Assembly: GCF_000003605.2 (NCBI RefSeq)
Contig: NW_003108085.1
Span: forward strand, 495,444-528,543
From: Saccoglossus kowalevskii
Taxonomy: Eukaryota; Hemichordata; Enteropneusta; Harrimaniidae
Length of the DNA stretch: 33,100 bases
Direction: 5' to 3'
The position numbers and the translations under genes were made by a program. This document shows, in pieces, positions 10,201 through 19,924 of the stretch (position 1 is its first letter; the number at the start of each line of letters is the position of its first letter). The notes under the pieces are model-generated. The model searched no databases and had not been told where the DNA came from. It worked only from the letters and a program-made list of their open reading frames with translations.

Positions 10201-11121
10201 GACATGACTGACACACATTCAAACATCTCCTCAATAAACTTGGCAAATTATGTAACTTATTAACTAGTTTGGCGTCAGACCAGACACTATTTTCCCGGGT
10301 CGAAACCGCCGTATGTTAATCAAGGGGAATGAAGGAGGAAGGGTCTACGAACTATTGCATAATTAAATATAATAGACAATCTTACCTTCCAGAAGCTGTA
10401 TAATCACAATAGACCACTGCAAAGAATTAAAAAAAAAACATAATGAGAACGAAGAAGCGATAAAAGAACTGTAGCAGTGAATACAATTTCATAGATTTTT
10501 TTTTACCCGCTCACGTGTTTGTAGAGTAGAGGTAAGTTAACGTTCGATGGCCGTGTTCAATTCGTTTGCAATTCAAGAAATCAGCAAAGGTGAAGAGAAA
10601 CTCGTGTATGCGTGGGCGCAAATATAAACAGCCGATATGCCCACAAAACCACATGGACTGTGATAGTGCGCTTATACCGACGAACACGTGCTTTGCGCTG
10701 TGAGTTATAGAACAGTGCGTTCGCTAGACCGATCAGGCCAATTCAGCGGGGATCGAATGTACAGCGTCATTCTTGTTGCAGACACCGAGTCAGGCAGAAT
10801 GGTCTAATAGCCCCGCCCGGGGTCACCGCGGGTAACACGTGAACCCGGCATGCGATCGGGGGGGGGGGTATTTCAACCAGGAGCGTTTGAATATTTTTAA
10901 AAATCTCAAAACTGAAAAGTTCTCCGGTAATAGAGAAATAGTTTTTGTTGTGTGATTTGTTAGCACCTACCTTGTCGTTCTCCGAATGGCCCGTTGAATC
11001 TGGCTTCCCCGCCGACTACGTTCTGTTCGATGTACTGTAGGAACCGTAGTCTCTCCTCAGACACCACGTTATAATAGTCGATGGCATCGTATACACCGGC
11101 GTCTGCGTGGTCAATCTCCAT
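6617..11121 (-). CDS. Class V aminotransferase / NifS-like PLP enzyme with acidic C-terminal tail (9 exons)
   Basis: Nine exons read on the minus strand: 11121-10971, 10416-10386, 10002-9886, 9756-9627, 9333-9020, 8849-8591, 8391-8140, 7849-7478 and 7276-6617. All eight introns are GT-AG and all phases join, giving 2286 nt and 761 residues. Seen: GSGATGA (119-125), the usual cofactor-phosphate loop; FWDYA with Asp231, which should pair with the pyridine nitrogen; SPHKF with Lys264, the expected Schiff-base lysine; GGGT (291-294); and RGGCACAGP (407-415), where NifS/SufS proteins carry their reactive cysteine loop. Residues 1-542 look like a complete fold-type I domain. Family knowledge suggests PLP-dependent C-S lyase or desulfurase-type chemistry, but the substrate is not evident. 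No signal peptide or membrane segment is visible. The start at 11121 sits in ACCATGG. The superfamily is clear; the exact reaction is unknown. Confidence 0.92.
7478..7849 (-). CDS. PLP enzyme exon 8, C-terminal subdomain (residues 419-542)
   Basis: This 372-nt, phase-0 exon runs from a GTCTTTAG acceptor to a GTACGT donor. It encodes DLLGISEKIADKF, the region LRPGFARINLPYF, and the helix DDAVDYVLEAIDQIATNGW. The R-x-N/S-L-P-Y-F and aspartate-led helix pattern is the usual end of this family's small domain. The tail of this exon, YYRFNPNTGAWDHR, then leads out of the fold. Confidence 0.92.
8099..8112. repeat. Poly-C tract in intron 7
   Basis: An uninterrupted run of about 14 C just downstream of the exon 7 donor of the PLP enzyme gene (minus strand: G run). 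G runs near donors can affect splicing; no effect is shown here. Confidence 0.8.
8140..8391 (-). CDS. PLP enzyme exon 7, cysteine loop (residues 335-418)
   Basis: This 252-nt, phase-0 exon runs from a CTTTTTAG acceptor to a GTAAGT donor. It encodes ILGCRKPRRLPIFSFLVRH and ends with LLNDLYGIQARGGCACAGP. The two cysteines at 410 and 412 lie where NifS/SufS proteins have their catalytic-loop cysteine; which of them, if either, is reactive is not decided by the sequence. Confidence 0.93.
8591..8849 (-). CDS. PLP enzyme exon 6, Schiff-base lysine (residues 248-334)
   Basis: This 259-nt exon runs from a TTTTCAG acceptor to a GTAAGT donor. It carries AVFISPHKFVGGVGTPG; Lys264 of SPHK is the expected PLP-bound lysine. 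It also carries GGGTVSYV and EAREEGGTPAI, matching the GG-T and E-x-GT-x blocks that follow the lysine in cysteine-desulfurase-like enzymes. Confidence 0.94.
9020..9333 (-). CDS. PLP enzyme exon 5, cofactor aspartate (residues 144-248)
   Basis: This 314-nt exon runs from a GCTCAG acceptor to a GTAAGT donor. It encodes GPFEHHSNILPW (144-159), where one of the two histidines may stack on the PLP ring, then FSAASNVTG and AFWDYATAGPY with Asp231. These three blocks occur in this order in class V aminotransferases. Confidence 0.93.
9627..9756 (-). CDS. PLP enzyme exon 4, cofactor phosphate loop (residues 100-143)
   Basis: This 130-nt exon runs from a TTTTCAG acceptor to a GTAAGA donor. It contains DDAVIFCGSGATGAIHKL. 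GSGATGA is the glycine-rich turn that holds the PLP phosphate in this superfamily. Confidence 0.92.
9886..10002 (-). CDS. PLP enzyme exon 3 (residues 61-100)
   Basis: This 117-nt exon runs from an ATTATAG acceptor to a GTGAGT donor. It encodes PLKFIEDYIQKNVLPHYGNTH and a run of threonines. The HYGNTHT segment corresponds to the Y/P-NPHT-like stretch before the cofactor loop in NifS-like enzymes. Confidence 0.9.
10017..10039. repeat. (AT)n microsatellite in intron 2
   Basis: About eleven AT dinucleotides just upstream, in transcript sense, of the exon 3 acceptor region. Confidence 0.85.
10386..10416 (-). CDS. PLP enzyme exon 2, a 31-nt microexon (residues 51-61)
   Basis: A 31-nt exon lies between a TTTGCAG acceptor and a GTAAG donor. 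It is entered after one base of a codon and left after two. It encodes VVYCDYTASG, equivalent to the start-of-domain segment (YxDxA/T-S-G) seen in class V aminotransferases. Both junctions restore the family-like reading GERQ-VVYCDYTASGR-PLKF. Confidence 0.88.
10971..11121 (-). CDS. PLP enzyme exon 1 (residues 1-50)
   Basis: This is the first coding exon, with an ATG in strong context (ACCATGG) and a CAAG/GTAGGT donor. It encodes an acidic N-terminal helix region ending in GPFGERQ, which runs directly into VVYCDYTASG of exon 2. The same frame stays open about 41 codons upstream of the ATG without another ATG, so a longer N terminus from an unseen upstream exon cannot be excluded. Confidence 0.85.
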
Positions 11122-11731
11122 GGTAATAAAATGTTTAAAATTCACTGCTGGATCGGGCTTTTCCAGATGAATCTCCTTGGCGTAAAAAAAAATCTTATAG
11201 GCTGACGGACATTCGCGTATTCTCAGCTCGGGACTCTTGGCTGCTCAAGAGATGAATGAATTCTCACGAATACCCCGTTCTCTTTTAATAGGTTATCGCA
11301 CAAAGGGCACAACCATTATGGAAGACTCACGGGGGTGTCGGGTTCTCTTTCCACTTCAATGGTTACTAACCAGTCAAACGTGGTATATTTATTCAAACAC
11401 TACCGGATTAAATTTTAACGCATTCGAATCCTAAAAATCATAATAATTTGAACCTGAGTCATCAAAATATCAGTATTATGCCATAAATTCGGGCTAGATT
11501 CCGTAACCCTTGTTGTATAGTATTCATACGTAAGAAGGCGGCTGTAAGTCAAAACGACTTGCTACGTCACGACCCACTGAAAGGTGATTGGTGCGTCTAT
11601 CAGTACATACCGGTAAACAAGGGACACTTTTTGTATTGTTCATCGTTAAACAAGACCCATAGAAATGTTTCAAAGTGCACCCTCTAAAGCTTTTCACACA
11701 AAGATATTTGTTCTGCTCGGCTGGGTCCTTT
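11122..11731. other. Upstream region of the PLP enzyme gene
   Basis: This holds the likely 5' UTR and promoter of the minus-strand gene. No clear TATA box or initiator was identified. An AATAAA on the minus strand at 11388-11393 could end a gene lying further upstream on the same strand. Confidence 0.4.
11388..11393 (-). promoter_or_regulatory. Candidate polyadenylation signal
   Basis: Minus-strand AATAAA about 340 bases after the stop of the candidate exon ending at 11732. The spacing suits a 3' UTR, but the hexamer alone is weak evidence. Confidence 0.3.
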
Positions 11732-11948
11732 CTATTTCACCCTTTTCAATTCATCTTTAACTGGTCCTTTCAGCTTTTGAAAAAAAGGAATCGCGTGCAT
11801 TGAAGCTAGCAGATAGTTCCAGCTGAAAGCGGCAATGTCGTCACATTTACCTTCCAACGTATAACCCCCAAGATGCGGAGTACACGTCACACTAACACAT
11901 GTTTTTATGTTCAAGGCATTGCAGACTATCGAAAACTTTAATGTAACA
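11732..11948 (-). CDS. Candidate terminal exon, unrecognised
   Basis: A minus-strand frame ends at TAG 11732-11734 and reads GGYTLEGKCDDIAAFSWNY followed by a amphipathic stretch with MHAIPFFQKL and a lysine-rich end. The composition is protein-like. Possible acceptors are TTTCGATAG near 11949 and GTGTTAG at 11892. Upstream exons were not found in 12-14 kb. It lies 610 bases upstream of the PLP enzyme start on the same strand. Family not recognised; it may be a real last exon or a decayed one. Confidence 0.33.
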
Positions 11949-11971
11949 AATCTTTTTTTTACGTTCAACAC

Positions 11972-14460
11972 TCTATTTTATAATTCTTTATATCATCTTG
12001 AAAAAAAGACCCCCTAGGTAAACAGATTTTTCAAAAACCTGAGGCAGGTATGTTTTGTTTGGGAACGTCGTGATTTTAGGATATCATCCCACGAGAATAT
12101 CGAATGTACGTGAAAACACCAAAGTTTTTCACAGAATACTAGACCTGGACACAACTTTCATCACATTTTTCGCCAACAAATTTGATTTAAATTTTAGTAA
12201 TTTGTACTAACAATAAATTAACAATGAAGTACATAATAATTTAGCCCCAAATGATAGACGGGAATGGTTATGTCAATTAATATTCTGGCAACCGGATGAC
12301 AATTTTTCAACAACCTGTTAACGAAGACACTCGCGTGTCCAAAACTGCAAGAGAACGGGTTTTTGAAATGAGCATGAGTTCAGATATTTCAGGATTGTCT
12401 TGCCACACCGACAACACGATTCTCCGGCGAAATCTTGCGTATTTTGTCAGGGTTCTGTAAATTTTGCGCTGATGTTAACTACAAAACCCACACGACGCGC
12501 TGTAAGCGGTATTCCGTATACGTAAGCTTGTGAAATATCGTGCTGTGTAACGTGTCTTCAAATATACAAGATCTACATTGGTTTGCATACCATATCGTCT
12601 AGGTTTTAAAATGAGGGCAATTATTGAAATATTTATGTAGTTTTGTTTTCAGTTTGAACCGGAATCTGTAAATTGTACTAATTCTGGTAGTTTTTTTGTC
12701 AAATATATACTTATTGGGAAATTCGACATCAAGCTTCATATTTGATTGTTGATTAAATCGAACTTAAAAAATGAGCGAAGTGTTTAATGTAGTACGTCTT
12801 CTTTTCGGCGGCCGTCATCATCGCCGATTTACACTCATAATTATGTTTTTTTTTTTTACTTTTACTTGACAAAACTTCCAGACAATATACAATGACTATT
12901 GTTATTTCCTTTCCTTCCGATTGTCAGTCACGTTATTACGTAACACATCTCGTTCTCATGGCCGTGTTATTTTGATTCCATCCCGACATGTCCGAGCCTG
13001 TCGGCGAGTTGCCATTCATGGAGACTCAGCTCGAGTGCTGAGGTACCGACTTGAAGACAGTTGGCGTTTCACTTCACGCCCTGCGTGTTTTTTCGGCACA
13101 CATACTATGATAGTTGTTTTTGATGCTGCCGATTTGCAAGCGATTCGCTGTCAGTTCCGATCGTTAAAGCTATGGATCATAGATGAAGCGTATCTCCCAG
13201 TGTTTTTGAAGTCCCATCTTCGTCGGCTCCCCCTATCTTTCTGTACTCGAGTCTAACACAGCTTGACCATGAAGGACGATAAACAAACGATTTGTTTTGT
13301 GGTGTGCGTACAAACGCATGTTATCATCACGAGCTTGACTCGTGTAAATTTGCAATATTATACCTGATTGGACACCCGTTACTAAAATCTAACAGTCGGA
13401 CCAATGATAGACCAGCTTGTTTGTTGATTTCAGCCTTTTTATATATGCTTCGATTTGACTTTGATTGTATGAAATAAAGTCACCACAAAATATCGCGGAC
13501 TCAATCTGACAGGTGTTTTTAACGGCTGTTTCGTAGCGTAAGTTGCCTTACGTTACGTGTAGGCAGCCGCCATCTTCTGGTCTATAGTTGAGTTGCTGTA
13601 CATGTAGTATTGTAAGAATATTCCACTATCTGCATATTTATTTCCCCAACATTTTGATCAAGACTTATAACTAATATGTATTTACGTCCTTTTGGTCAAA
13701 AATTGTGACAAAAATTATAGAAAAATACGGAAATAGACAAAATGTTACACCGACATTCATTACATATTTCAGTCTTGTATGGTATTAATGGCATGCTACG
13801 CTCATATCTGATTTTCCGGTATGCGTAGTGCTTTCATTTATGTTGCTCTATTGCAAATGTTTTTATTTGCATTTTCGTATTTTTGTACTTGTGGCTGGAG
13901 ATCACCGACTGTAAAAGGATTTTATTGACGTTGGTCGCCAGAACAAATCGATGCCGCGATCACCCTAAATTTCCCGGTCTACCACCGTCACCAGAAGTGG
14001 CTGAAATGTATTTATAGGATATGTATAGAAAGAAATACTCGTTGATTAACGACTCCTCGTGGGTATTCCAGAATTCCTGCTATACAGGCGTTAGTTATTG
14101 GAAGGAATTCCGAATTGTAATCGCCGCGTAGCAACGCAACGAACAACTGCAAGTTCGAGAATGAATGATAACACCCCCGTACGAGGATTCCAACAGTCGC
14201 CTTCGCCGTGGTTGCTTCATTTAGTGGCTTGCGCGATTAACGAAAATTATGTGTGGCGCTATCTGGGCAATCACGCATGTGTGTGTGTTTTGATCGGAGT
14301 TTGGACGTCACCACGGGGTTTAGCTCCTACCGGGCAGTTCGCATGATCAGATCAACTGAAGTCATTCGTTGATTAAAGTAGAACGAGTTAGTATTGTTTT
14401 TCACCCCCGATTATTATCAAATGTAAGTTGCTTTAACAATTCTAAATTTAATAGTGATCT
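11972..14460. other. Unassigned intergenic sequence
   Basis: No supported gene. On the minus strand near 13570 there is an AAGATGGCGGC motif, which matches the known YY1-type promoter element, but no transcript start can be tied to it. An open plus-strand frame at 12921-13256 starts with TTG and lacks recognisable content. Confidence 0.4.
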
Positions 14461-14461
14461 G

Positions 14462-14526
14462 TATTTTTAATAAAATAAAAAATAAATAAAATAAAAACAT
14501 ATTATTAAATAAAATAAAATAAAAAC
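14462..14526. repeat. (AAATA)n-type A/T-rich simple repeat
   Basis: Imperfect repeats of AAATA/AAAATA units. Confidence 0.75.
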
Positions 14527-14639
14527 AGTATATTGTTATTGATTCACTCAAACTGTTCTGAAAATTACATATACACCGTTAACCCCCCCCCCGTTACGTT
14601 AATTTAGCTGTACAGATTAAAGTTACGAGAATGGAGTCT

Positions 14640-14942
14640 TTAAGTTTTATCAGTGTTAATGATAACTTGTGTGGATCCAATGTAAACATTTTCCGTACGT
14701 ACACAAATCTGAGTGTTTAACAAGTTGAGAAGCTTCCTTAAAACTTTAACTTCTCGGCATACAACAATCACGATGGATTGAAAACAGCAAGGACGATTGC
14801 TTTGGATGACCTTCTCGAAATAAGAGAAACCGCCTAAATCAGGATAAGAAAGATACACACGTGACAGGAACACGAGAACATCTTCACGAGACCTTGCACG
14901 TGACTCGGAGTCGGAAGCGGAGGATGTTAGTTCCTGTTTTCG
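14640..14942 (-). CDS. Candidate exon, unrecognised
   Basis: After a plausible acceptor (ACATCTCTTAG, ending at 14943) the minus strand is open for 100 codons to a TAA at 14640. It starts RKQELTSSASDSESRARSRE, continues DVLVFLSRVYLSYPDLGG and contains CCFQSIVIVVCREVKVL. The frame is closed by TAG at the acceptor itself, as expected of an exon boundary. No family is recognised and no partner exon was found. It may be chance. Confidence 0.27.
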   Translation of the reverse strand, partial: RKQELTSSASDSESRARSREDVLVFLSRVYLSYPDLGGFSYFEKVIQSNRPCCFQSIVIVVCREVKVLRKLLNLLNTQICVRTENVYIGSTQVIINTDKT

Positions 14943-17277
14943 CTAAGAGATGTACTGGGTGGGGCTGCTAAGAAGAGGAGGATCCGTCCCCGATGACATT
15001 GACGATTTGTTTCTTTAAGAAATATGTGCTACACCTTGTTTTAATGTAATAAAATTGTTGTTAAATGCCCAAAAAAACAAACAACATTTGTGTGAATATT
15101 TATTGTTTCAATGTCAGCTACTAATACCATTTTTTTCTGCATTTTTCTTTTATTCTTTAATATTTCTGGAAATGAACCCTAATTTTGAAGCTAACAGGCA
15201 AAGTTTGTGTCAATTTTCAGTTTTTAATCAAAAAATGTGGCTATTTATGTCTCAATCTTTTGAAGGAATGCGCAGACTATAAACGGGACTATTTTGTGAA
15301 TTTGTGACAGAAAGATACATTCACCGTATGAATTCGTTATTGGTACATGTATATTTCATTTCTTTTGATCATACATTCAATGCGCACGTCGCTCTGTAAT
15401 TGCCGTAAATGTTGGCCCGGAAATGATAATCCAAAAAACAAAACAAAAAACAGATAGCTCGCGAAATAAACAGGAACATAACTTTTATTTAAAACATTCC
15501 TACGTCACAATTGTTTGTCCTGATCGCCCTACTGCTATTTTTACCATTCTCACGCTTGGTTACCCCACTTGAAAGAGCAGCGAAAGTAAACGCCGGTATT
15601 AGCCAATAAAACGCGAGACACGACAATGCGTGCAACGCATGTATGGTGACCTCACACGCCTGGGGTCAGTGCGTTTGAAAGCGCATAGAGCTCTTTACGT
15701 CACTATGGCAGTACTTCGTCACAGAGCACGGTACAAATGTCCATTTTACGAGCTTCATTCAGTACCATACCCTGCGTCCACGTCACACAGATGTAAAACA
15801 AGGCGCAAAATAGAACAAGAACGAAACAAACAAAATAACCAACCAATCAACAAACAAAAACAACACATAGTTTCAAATTCACTAACTCATAATGCGTTTC
15901 GGGGTTAAGCGCACAGTGATTTAGTTACAAAAAGGATCGCTGTACATGTAGTTTATTATTAGGCAAAAAGGACTCCCTGTCGCTTCACCGAATTTGACTT
16001 CGTTGTGTCGTGTTTTGAGCATTAACGCGCCCGCGGTGGCATTTTATTTGAAACGTCGAGTCGTGTTCCTCTGTTCAACCAAAGATATTCTTGCCAGTCA
16101 CTCATGAACAGCCCATAAACTCACCCTTCTCGCGAGTTCAGTCCCGGGATATCGACATAGAGAGCCATATGTCACATGCTACAAACGCCATATTTAAATA
16201 GCTACATGCCATTTTAGCGAATTTGACTCCATGCATGAATTAACTGAATCTTGATTTAGCTAAAGTGTCAACAATTTCATTGTGAGAATATACTTTATTT
16301 TAAATTAGTAACATCTTGAATTGACGAAATTACAGATTAGGTAAATTAGCTAAAATACTAGCTAAAAAGACATGTTTTACAGTATATATTTTTGAACCGC
16401 ACTTGATAATTTGCAGAAAGACCTCTGCCTAGAACAAGCGAAACTCGAGAGCTGACCATGTTTCAGAAAATACAAATCGCCTCTCAATCAAATATTAATA
16501 AGACGATCAATTCGTCCCAGGAATGTGTTCTCTTGAATTCCCCCGACCCATCGGTGTGATCTAGCATGCCCCGTTGGTTATACTCTTATTTAACATTAAA
16601 AGCCGTGAAAATAAAACAATTTCAAGACAAAATTACAATATAACACTCATTCCCATATACCGTATACTACTAGTAGCTTTGCGGAACATCTGGTTACGAA
16701 CTTCACGGTGAGTCTGGCACCGAGCATCAAGTACGCTACGTAGGGTGGTACACGCATTTACATGCTGTCACGTTGATCTTATGATCATACTTACTTTTAA
16801 TTAAAGACCTTATAACAACACGTTTCCTTGTAGTCAGTTATTTACCCGTAGTGTGATCCACGTAGTTTTTATACATTGTAGTGTGTTTTGTTTCTGCTTA
16901 GGGATTGGTAGGGGGGGCGTAACCCCCTGTGGTGAGAACCAGAGTGTCTGGCCTACCTGCAGGATCCCTTTGTTTAACGTTCACGTTATTGTTTGTTAAT
17001 TTAGTTGCGTTGTTGTTTTTGTCAGACTGCGACTGAAAAATTACTAGTATATATATATATATATACTGTTGTAAGCGTAGTGGCGTAATCATTGTTATGC
17101 TAATAGAGGTGTCGTTAACGGGGTATGGTTGCTAGGGCATGATACGCGATCTGTAATGAAAGGCAGTACGATACGGATGTTGTTGCATTATGTGTATACA
17201 GAATCGACAAAACAGTTTTTGTATTTATAAATAGTCTGATACGGGATAAATATTTGGCACAAAAGTATACTACTAGT
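14943..17277. other. Unassigned intergenic sequence
   Basis: No gene supported. Contains an (AT)n tract near 17047-17066, a GC-richer patch at 15600-15790 with two TACGTCA/ACGTCAC half-CRE-like sites, and an A-rich stretch near 15810-15870. Open frames here are short and unconvincing. Confidence 0.4.
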
Positions 17278-17992
17278 AGTTGCCACAAACTAGCCATATA
17301 GTTGCCACAAACTACAGTACTCATTTAGCTGCCACAAACTACATATTTAGTTGCCACAATCTATCTTGTAAGTTCCTAGTTGCCACAAACTACCCATTTA
17401 GTTGCCATAAACAACCCATTTAGTTACCACAAACTACCCATTTAGTTTCCACAAACTACCCATTTATTTGCCACAAACTTCCCATTTAGTTACCACAAAC
17501 TACCCATTTATTTGCCACAAACTTCCCATTTAGTTGCCACAAACTACCCATTTAGCTGCCACAATCCATCTTCCTAGTTGCCACAAACTACCCATTTAGT
17601 TGCCAAAAACTACCCATTTATTTGCCACAAACTACCCATTTAGTTGCCACAAACTACCCATTTAGTTGCCACAAACTACCCATTTAGTTGCCACAATCCA
17701 TCTTCCTAGTTGCCACAAACTACCCATTTAGTTGCCAAAAACTACCCATTTATTTGCCACAAACTACCCATTTAGTTGCCACAAACTACCCATTTAGTTG
17801 CCACAATCCATCTTCCTAGTTGCCACAAACTACCCATTTAGTTGCCACAAACTACCAATTTGGTTGCCACAATCTATCCTTCCTAGTTTTCACAAACTAT
17901 CCTCCCAGTTGCCACACACTATCCTCCTAGTTGCCACAAACTACTCATCTACTTGCCACAAACTTCCCATGTAGATGCCGCAAACTATTCAT
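17278..17992 (+). repeat. 22-bp minisatellite (about 32 units)
   Basis: Tandem 22-bp units of the form AGTTGCCACAAACTACCCAT plus TT, with a variant unit AGTTGCCACAATCCATCTTC plus CT. The variant recurs at 17561, 17693 and 17803, spacings of 132 and 110 bp (6 and 5 units), so blocks of units were amplified together. The edges are more diverged than the centre. Unlike CRISPR there is no spacer of unique sequence. Confidence 0.93.
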
Positions 17993-18058
17993 CTAGGAAG
18001 ATAGATTGTGACAACCCGAAATGGGTAGTTTGTGGCAACTAGGAGGATAGATTGTGGC
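17993..18058 (-). repeat. Inverted segment of the 22-bp minisatellite
   Basis: The last ~66 bp carry the unit as its reverse complement (GGGTAGTTTGTGGCAACTAG, then GATAGATTGTGGCAA). The flip is at the boundary with a dispersed-element copy and can fold back on the main array. Confidence 0.85.
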
Positions 18059-18205
18059 AAAGAAAGGTCGTAGTGGCGACAAACATTGCGTGGGATTCGA
18101 CAAACGCGAAAACATTTTAGAAAATATTTCCATGCTTAATAATGTGCTGTACACATTTGATGATGGTCAATTTCGATGCAGTAAAGGTATTCAAATTCTC
18201 TCGTC
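18059..18205 (+). mobile_element. Dispersed ~365-bp element, copy 2 (truncated)
   Basis: Matches the left and middle part of copies 1, 3 and 4 (GGATTCGACAAACGCGAAA, CATGCTTAATAATGTGCTGT). Both termini are missing: it begins where the inverted 22-bp repeat ends and fades after about 145 bp. Confidence 0.7.
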
Positions 18206-18561
18206 AAAGTGCTTAAAAACTACTTACATTAAACTGAACTTACTAACTAACTGTGCCTTCATTGAAACGGAAAAAAATATATATAATCAAGGGGTCTACA
18301 CATAGGTTATACAAATTGTATGGATATGCTCAATCGTTTGTAGGTTCGGTGGTACCCTTTATCCAGTTATACACTAAGAGCCCCCATGAGATTCATTCAC
18401 GTAGTTTCCCCCACATAGATACAGCTGTGACTGAAGTCAACACGCTACATGTATACGTACATCCCGTCCACTCCCGTTTCCCCCCAATGAAAAGTTATTA
18501 GAGATAATAGCCTTCTTTTTCAGTACGGAAAATTCCGTGGTTATTGAGCTTTCGAAGAAGA

Positions 18562-18926
18562 TAAGTGATTTTCCGTACAACTGCGAGATCTCGCGAGATG
18601 CATGAGAGACGCGCGTCGAACGTCTACCGCAAAAATCGAACGATTTGATTTTGAACTGGAATTTCATTGTTTCATAGATCATATCGACCGACCGATCTTC
18701 GACAGAGGAATATTGCTTTCGAATACCCTCACTTAATCGAAATTGTCTACCATCAAAAGTGGACAGCACATTATTAAGCATGGAAATGTCCCCCAAAATA
18801 CTTCGCGTTTGTCGAATCCCACGCGATGTTTGACGCGACTACGACGCTATGACCTTTGTTTGTCCTGTTTTTACGTTCGATTTCAATCATAACGCTGGGA
18901 TTCTAGCAGTGTCCGGAAAATGGTCC
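18562..18926 (-). mobile_element. Dispersed ~365-bp element, copy 3
   Basis: Full-length copy in reverse orientation, with the same left end (CCATTTTCCGGACAC on the minus strand) and right end (TTGTACGGAAAATCAC). The open stretch MLNNVLSTFDGRQFRLSEGI continues about 85 codons. Against copy 1 I count about 20 codon differences, 13 changing the residue and 7 silent, so there is no clear sign of selection on a protein. It faces copy 2 as an inverted pair. Confidence 0.72.
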
Positions 18927-18929
18927 ATT

Positions 18930-19240
18930 GAACGTCGTTCAATTTTAATGACGAGCTTTTCAATGTCACGGTCAGACAAAACACAAGCTTATGATACGTC
19001 CCGTTGGGAGGTACACAATTAGATCCAATATCCGTAGAGTAAATGTCATCATTTGAACATGGCCTCATCACGTGTTCTATTTGCTTTACAGACTCATAAC
19101 CCCATCCCGTAAAAGAACATGGCGTACGACAATTAACCGTGACGGTAGGAACTAAAAGAGCTCTTGGTAATGCGGAGGCCACAAAAAACGTAACCTTTTC
19201 CCCAAATCCAAATGCCCCAAATAATTCTAAGTTTTGAATT
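18930..19240 (-). CDS. Candidate coding remnant, unrecognised
   Basis: The minus strand is open from the duplicated block near 19240 to the left end of dispersed copy 3. It reads ELFGAFGFGEKVTFFVASAL, later CRTPCSFTGWGYESVKQIEH and SNCVPPNGTYHKLVFCL. The composition is protein-like, with regularly spaced cysteines. No ATG or firm splice site was found, and the frame runs into the transposable element. It may be an exon disrupted by insertion or a chance frame. Confidence 0.27.
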
Positions 19241-19318
19241 TGTAAGTGGTTGTTGAAAAACGTAACCCTTCCCCAAATCCGAATGCCCCAAATAATTCTA
19301 AGTTTTCAATTTGTAAGT
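19186..19318. repeat. ~66-bp direct tandem duplication
   Basis: Two adjacent copies begin AAACGTAACC and end with AATTTGTAAG, sharing CCCAAATAATTCTAAGTTTT. They differ at a few sites plus one short indel, so the duplication is fairly recent. Confidence 0.85.
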
Positions 19319-19480
19319 TGTTGAAAATTAAAAGAAGATGTAGAGGGACTGTGCTCAAACTAAGCGAGAGAGAACAATACAATGCACTGAAGTTCTATCC
19401 CCCCCCAGAGTATTTAACAACAAACGCATAAATGAGCTGAAACATACTGCGTTGTGGCAATCGACGATGGGGAGTTATGT

Positions 19481-19924
19481 TGAGAGGTTGGCGCCGACCA
19501 CACGTTGGCTAGCGTGAACAACAACTACTGGAATGATGGACAGATAGTTTGTCTGTCTCTACACAAACTTCAAAAGCGAGAAAATGACTGCATCGGATGT
19601 ATCTGGTGTCAGACAATGCATGACACCAACCACATTGACGCAATAGTATGTAGAAACGATGAAAGGCTTGTAAAGCTTAGACAGAGGCATACCCTCTTGC
19701 CTTCGGAGGGAGCACCGTCTGCACCTGTCAATCAACCATCCCCCTGCGAGGGCTCGTTGAAAAGTCCGTACTTGTACAGCATAGAAGACACTCCACGCTG
19801 TTATGTCGCAAAAGAATGGACTTGTCAGCGCCTTTTATCGTCAATTCGAATTGACCCGTTCACGACCTCCACGATCAAGCCACATCCGCCACACGGCGCG
19901 GCCCAACTTTATTCAAAGTCTTGA
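19481..19924 (+). CDS. Candidate open frame, unrecognised
   Basis: The plus strand is open from just after a TGA (19478-19480) to a TGA at 19922-19924, 147 codons. It has no early ATG. It reads VNNNYWNDGQIVCLSLHKLQ, then a Cys/His-rich part (CIGCIWCQTMH) and a proline-rich part. It could be an exon or a remnant. No homologue is recognised. Confidence 0.22.

Noticed and set aside
12921..13256. Plus-strand open frame of 111 codons
   Set aside because: TTG start, arginine-rich noise-like composition, no splice sites or recognised motif.
13560..13580. Minus-strand AAGATGGCGGC as a promoter
   Set aside because: The motif matches the YY1 type, but no gene or transcript start can be linked to it, and short matches occur elsewhere in the window.
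17278..17992. Regular short repeats that could suggest a CRISPR array
   Set aside because: Units are contiguous 22-mers without unique spacers, in eukaryotic DNA with spliced genes.
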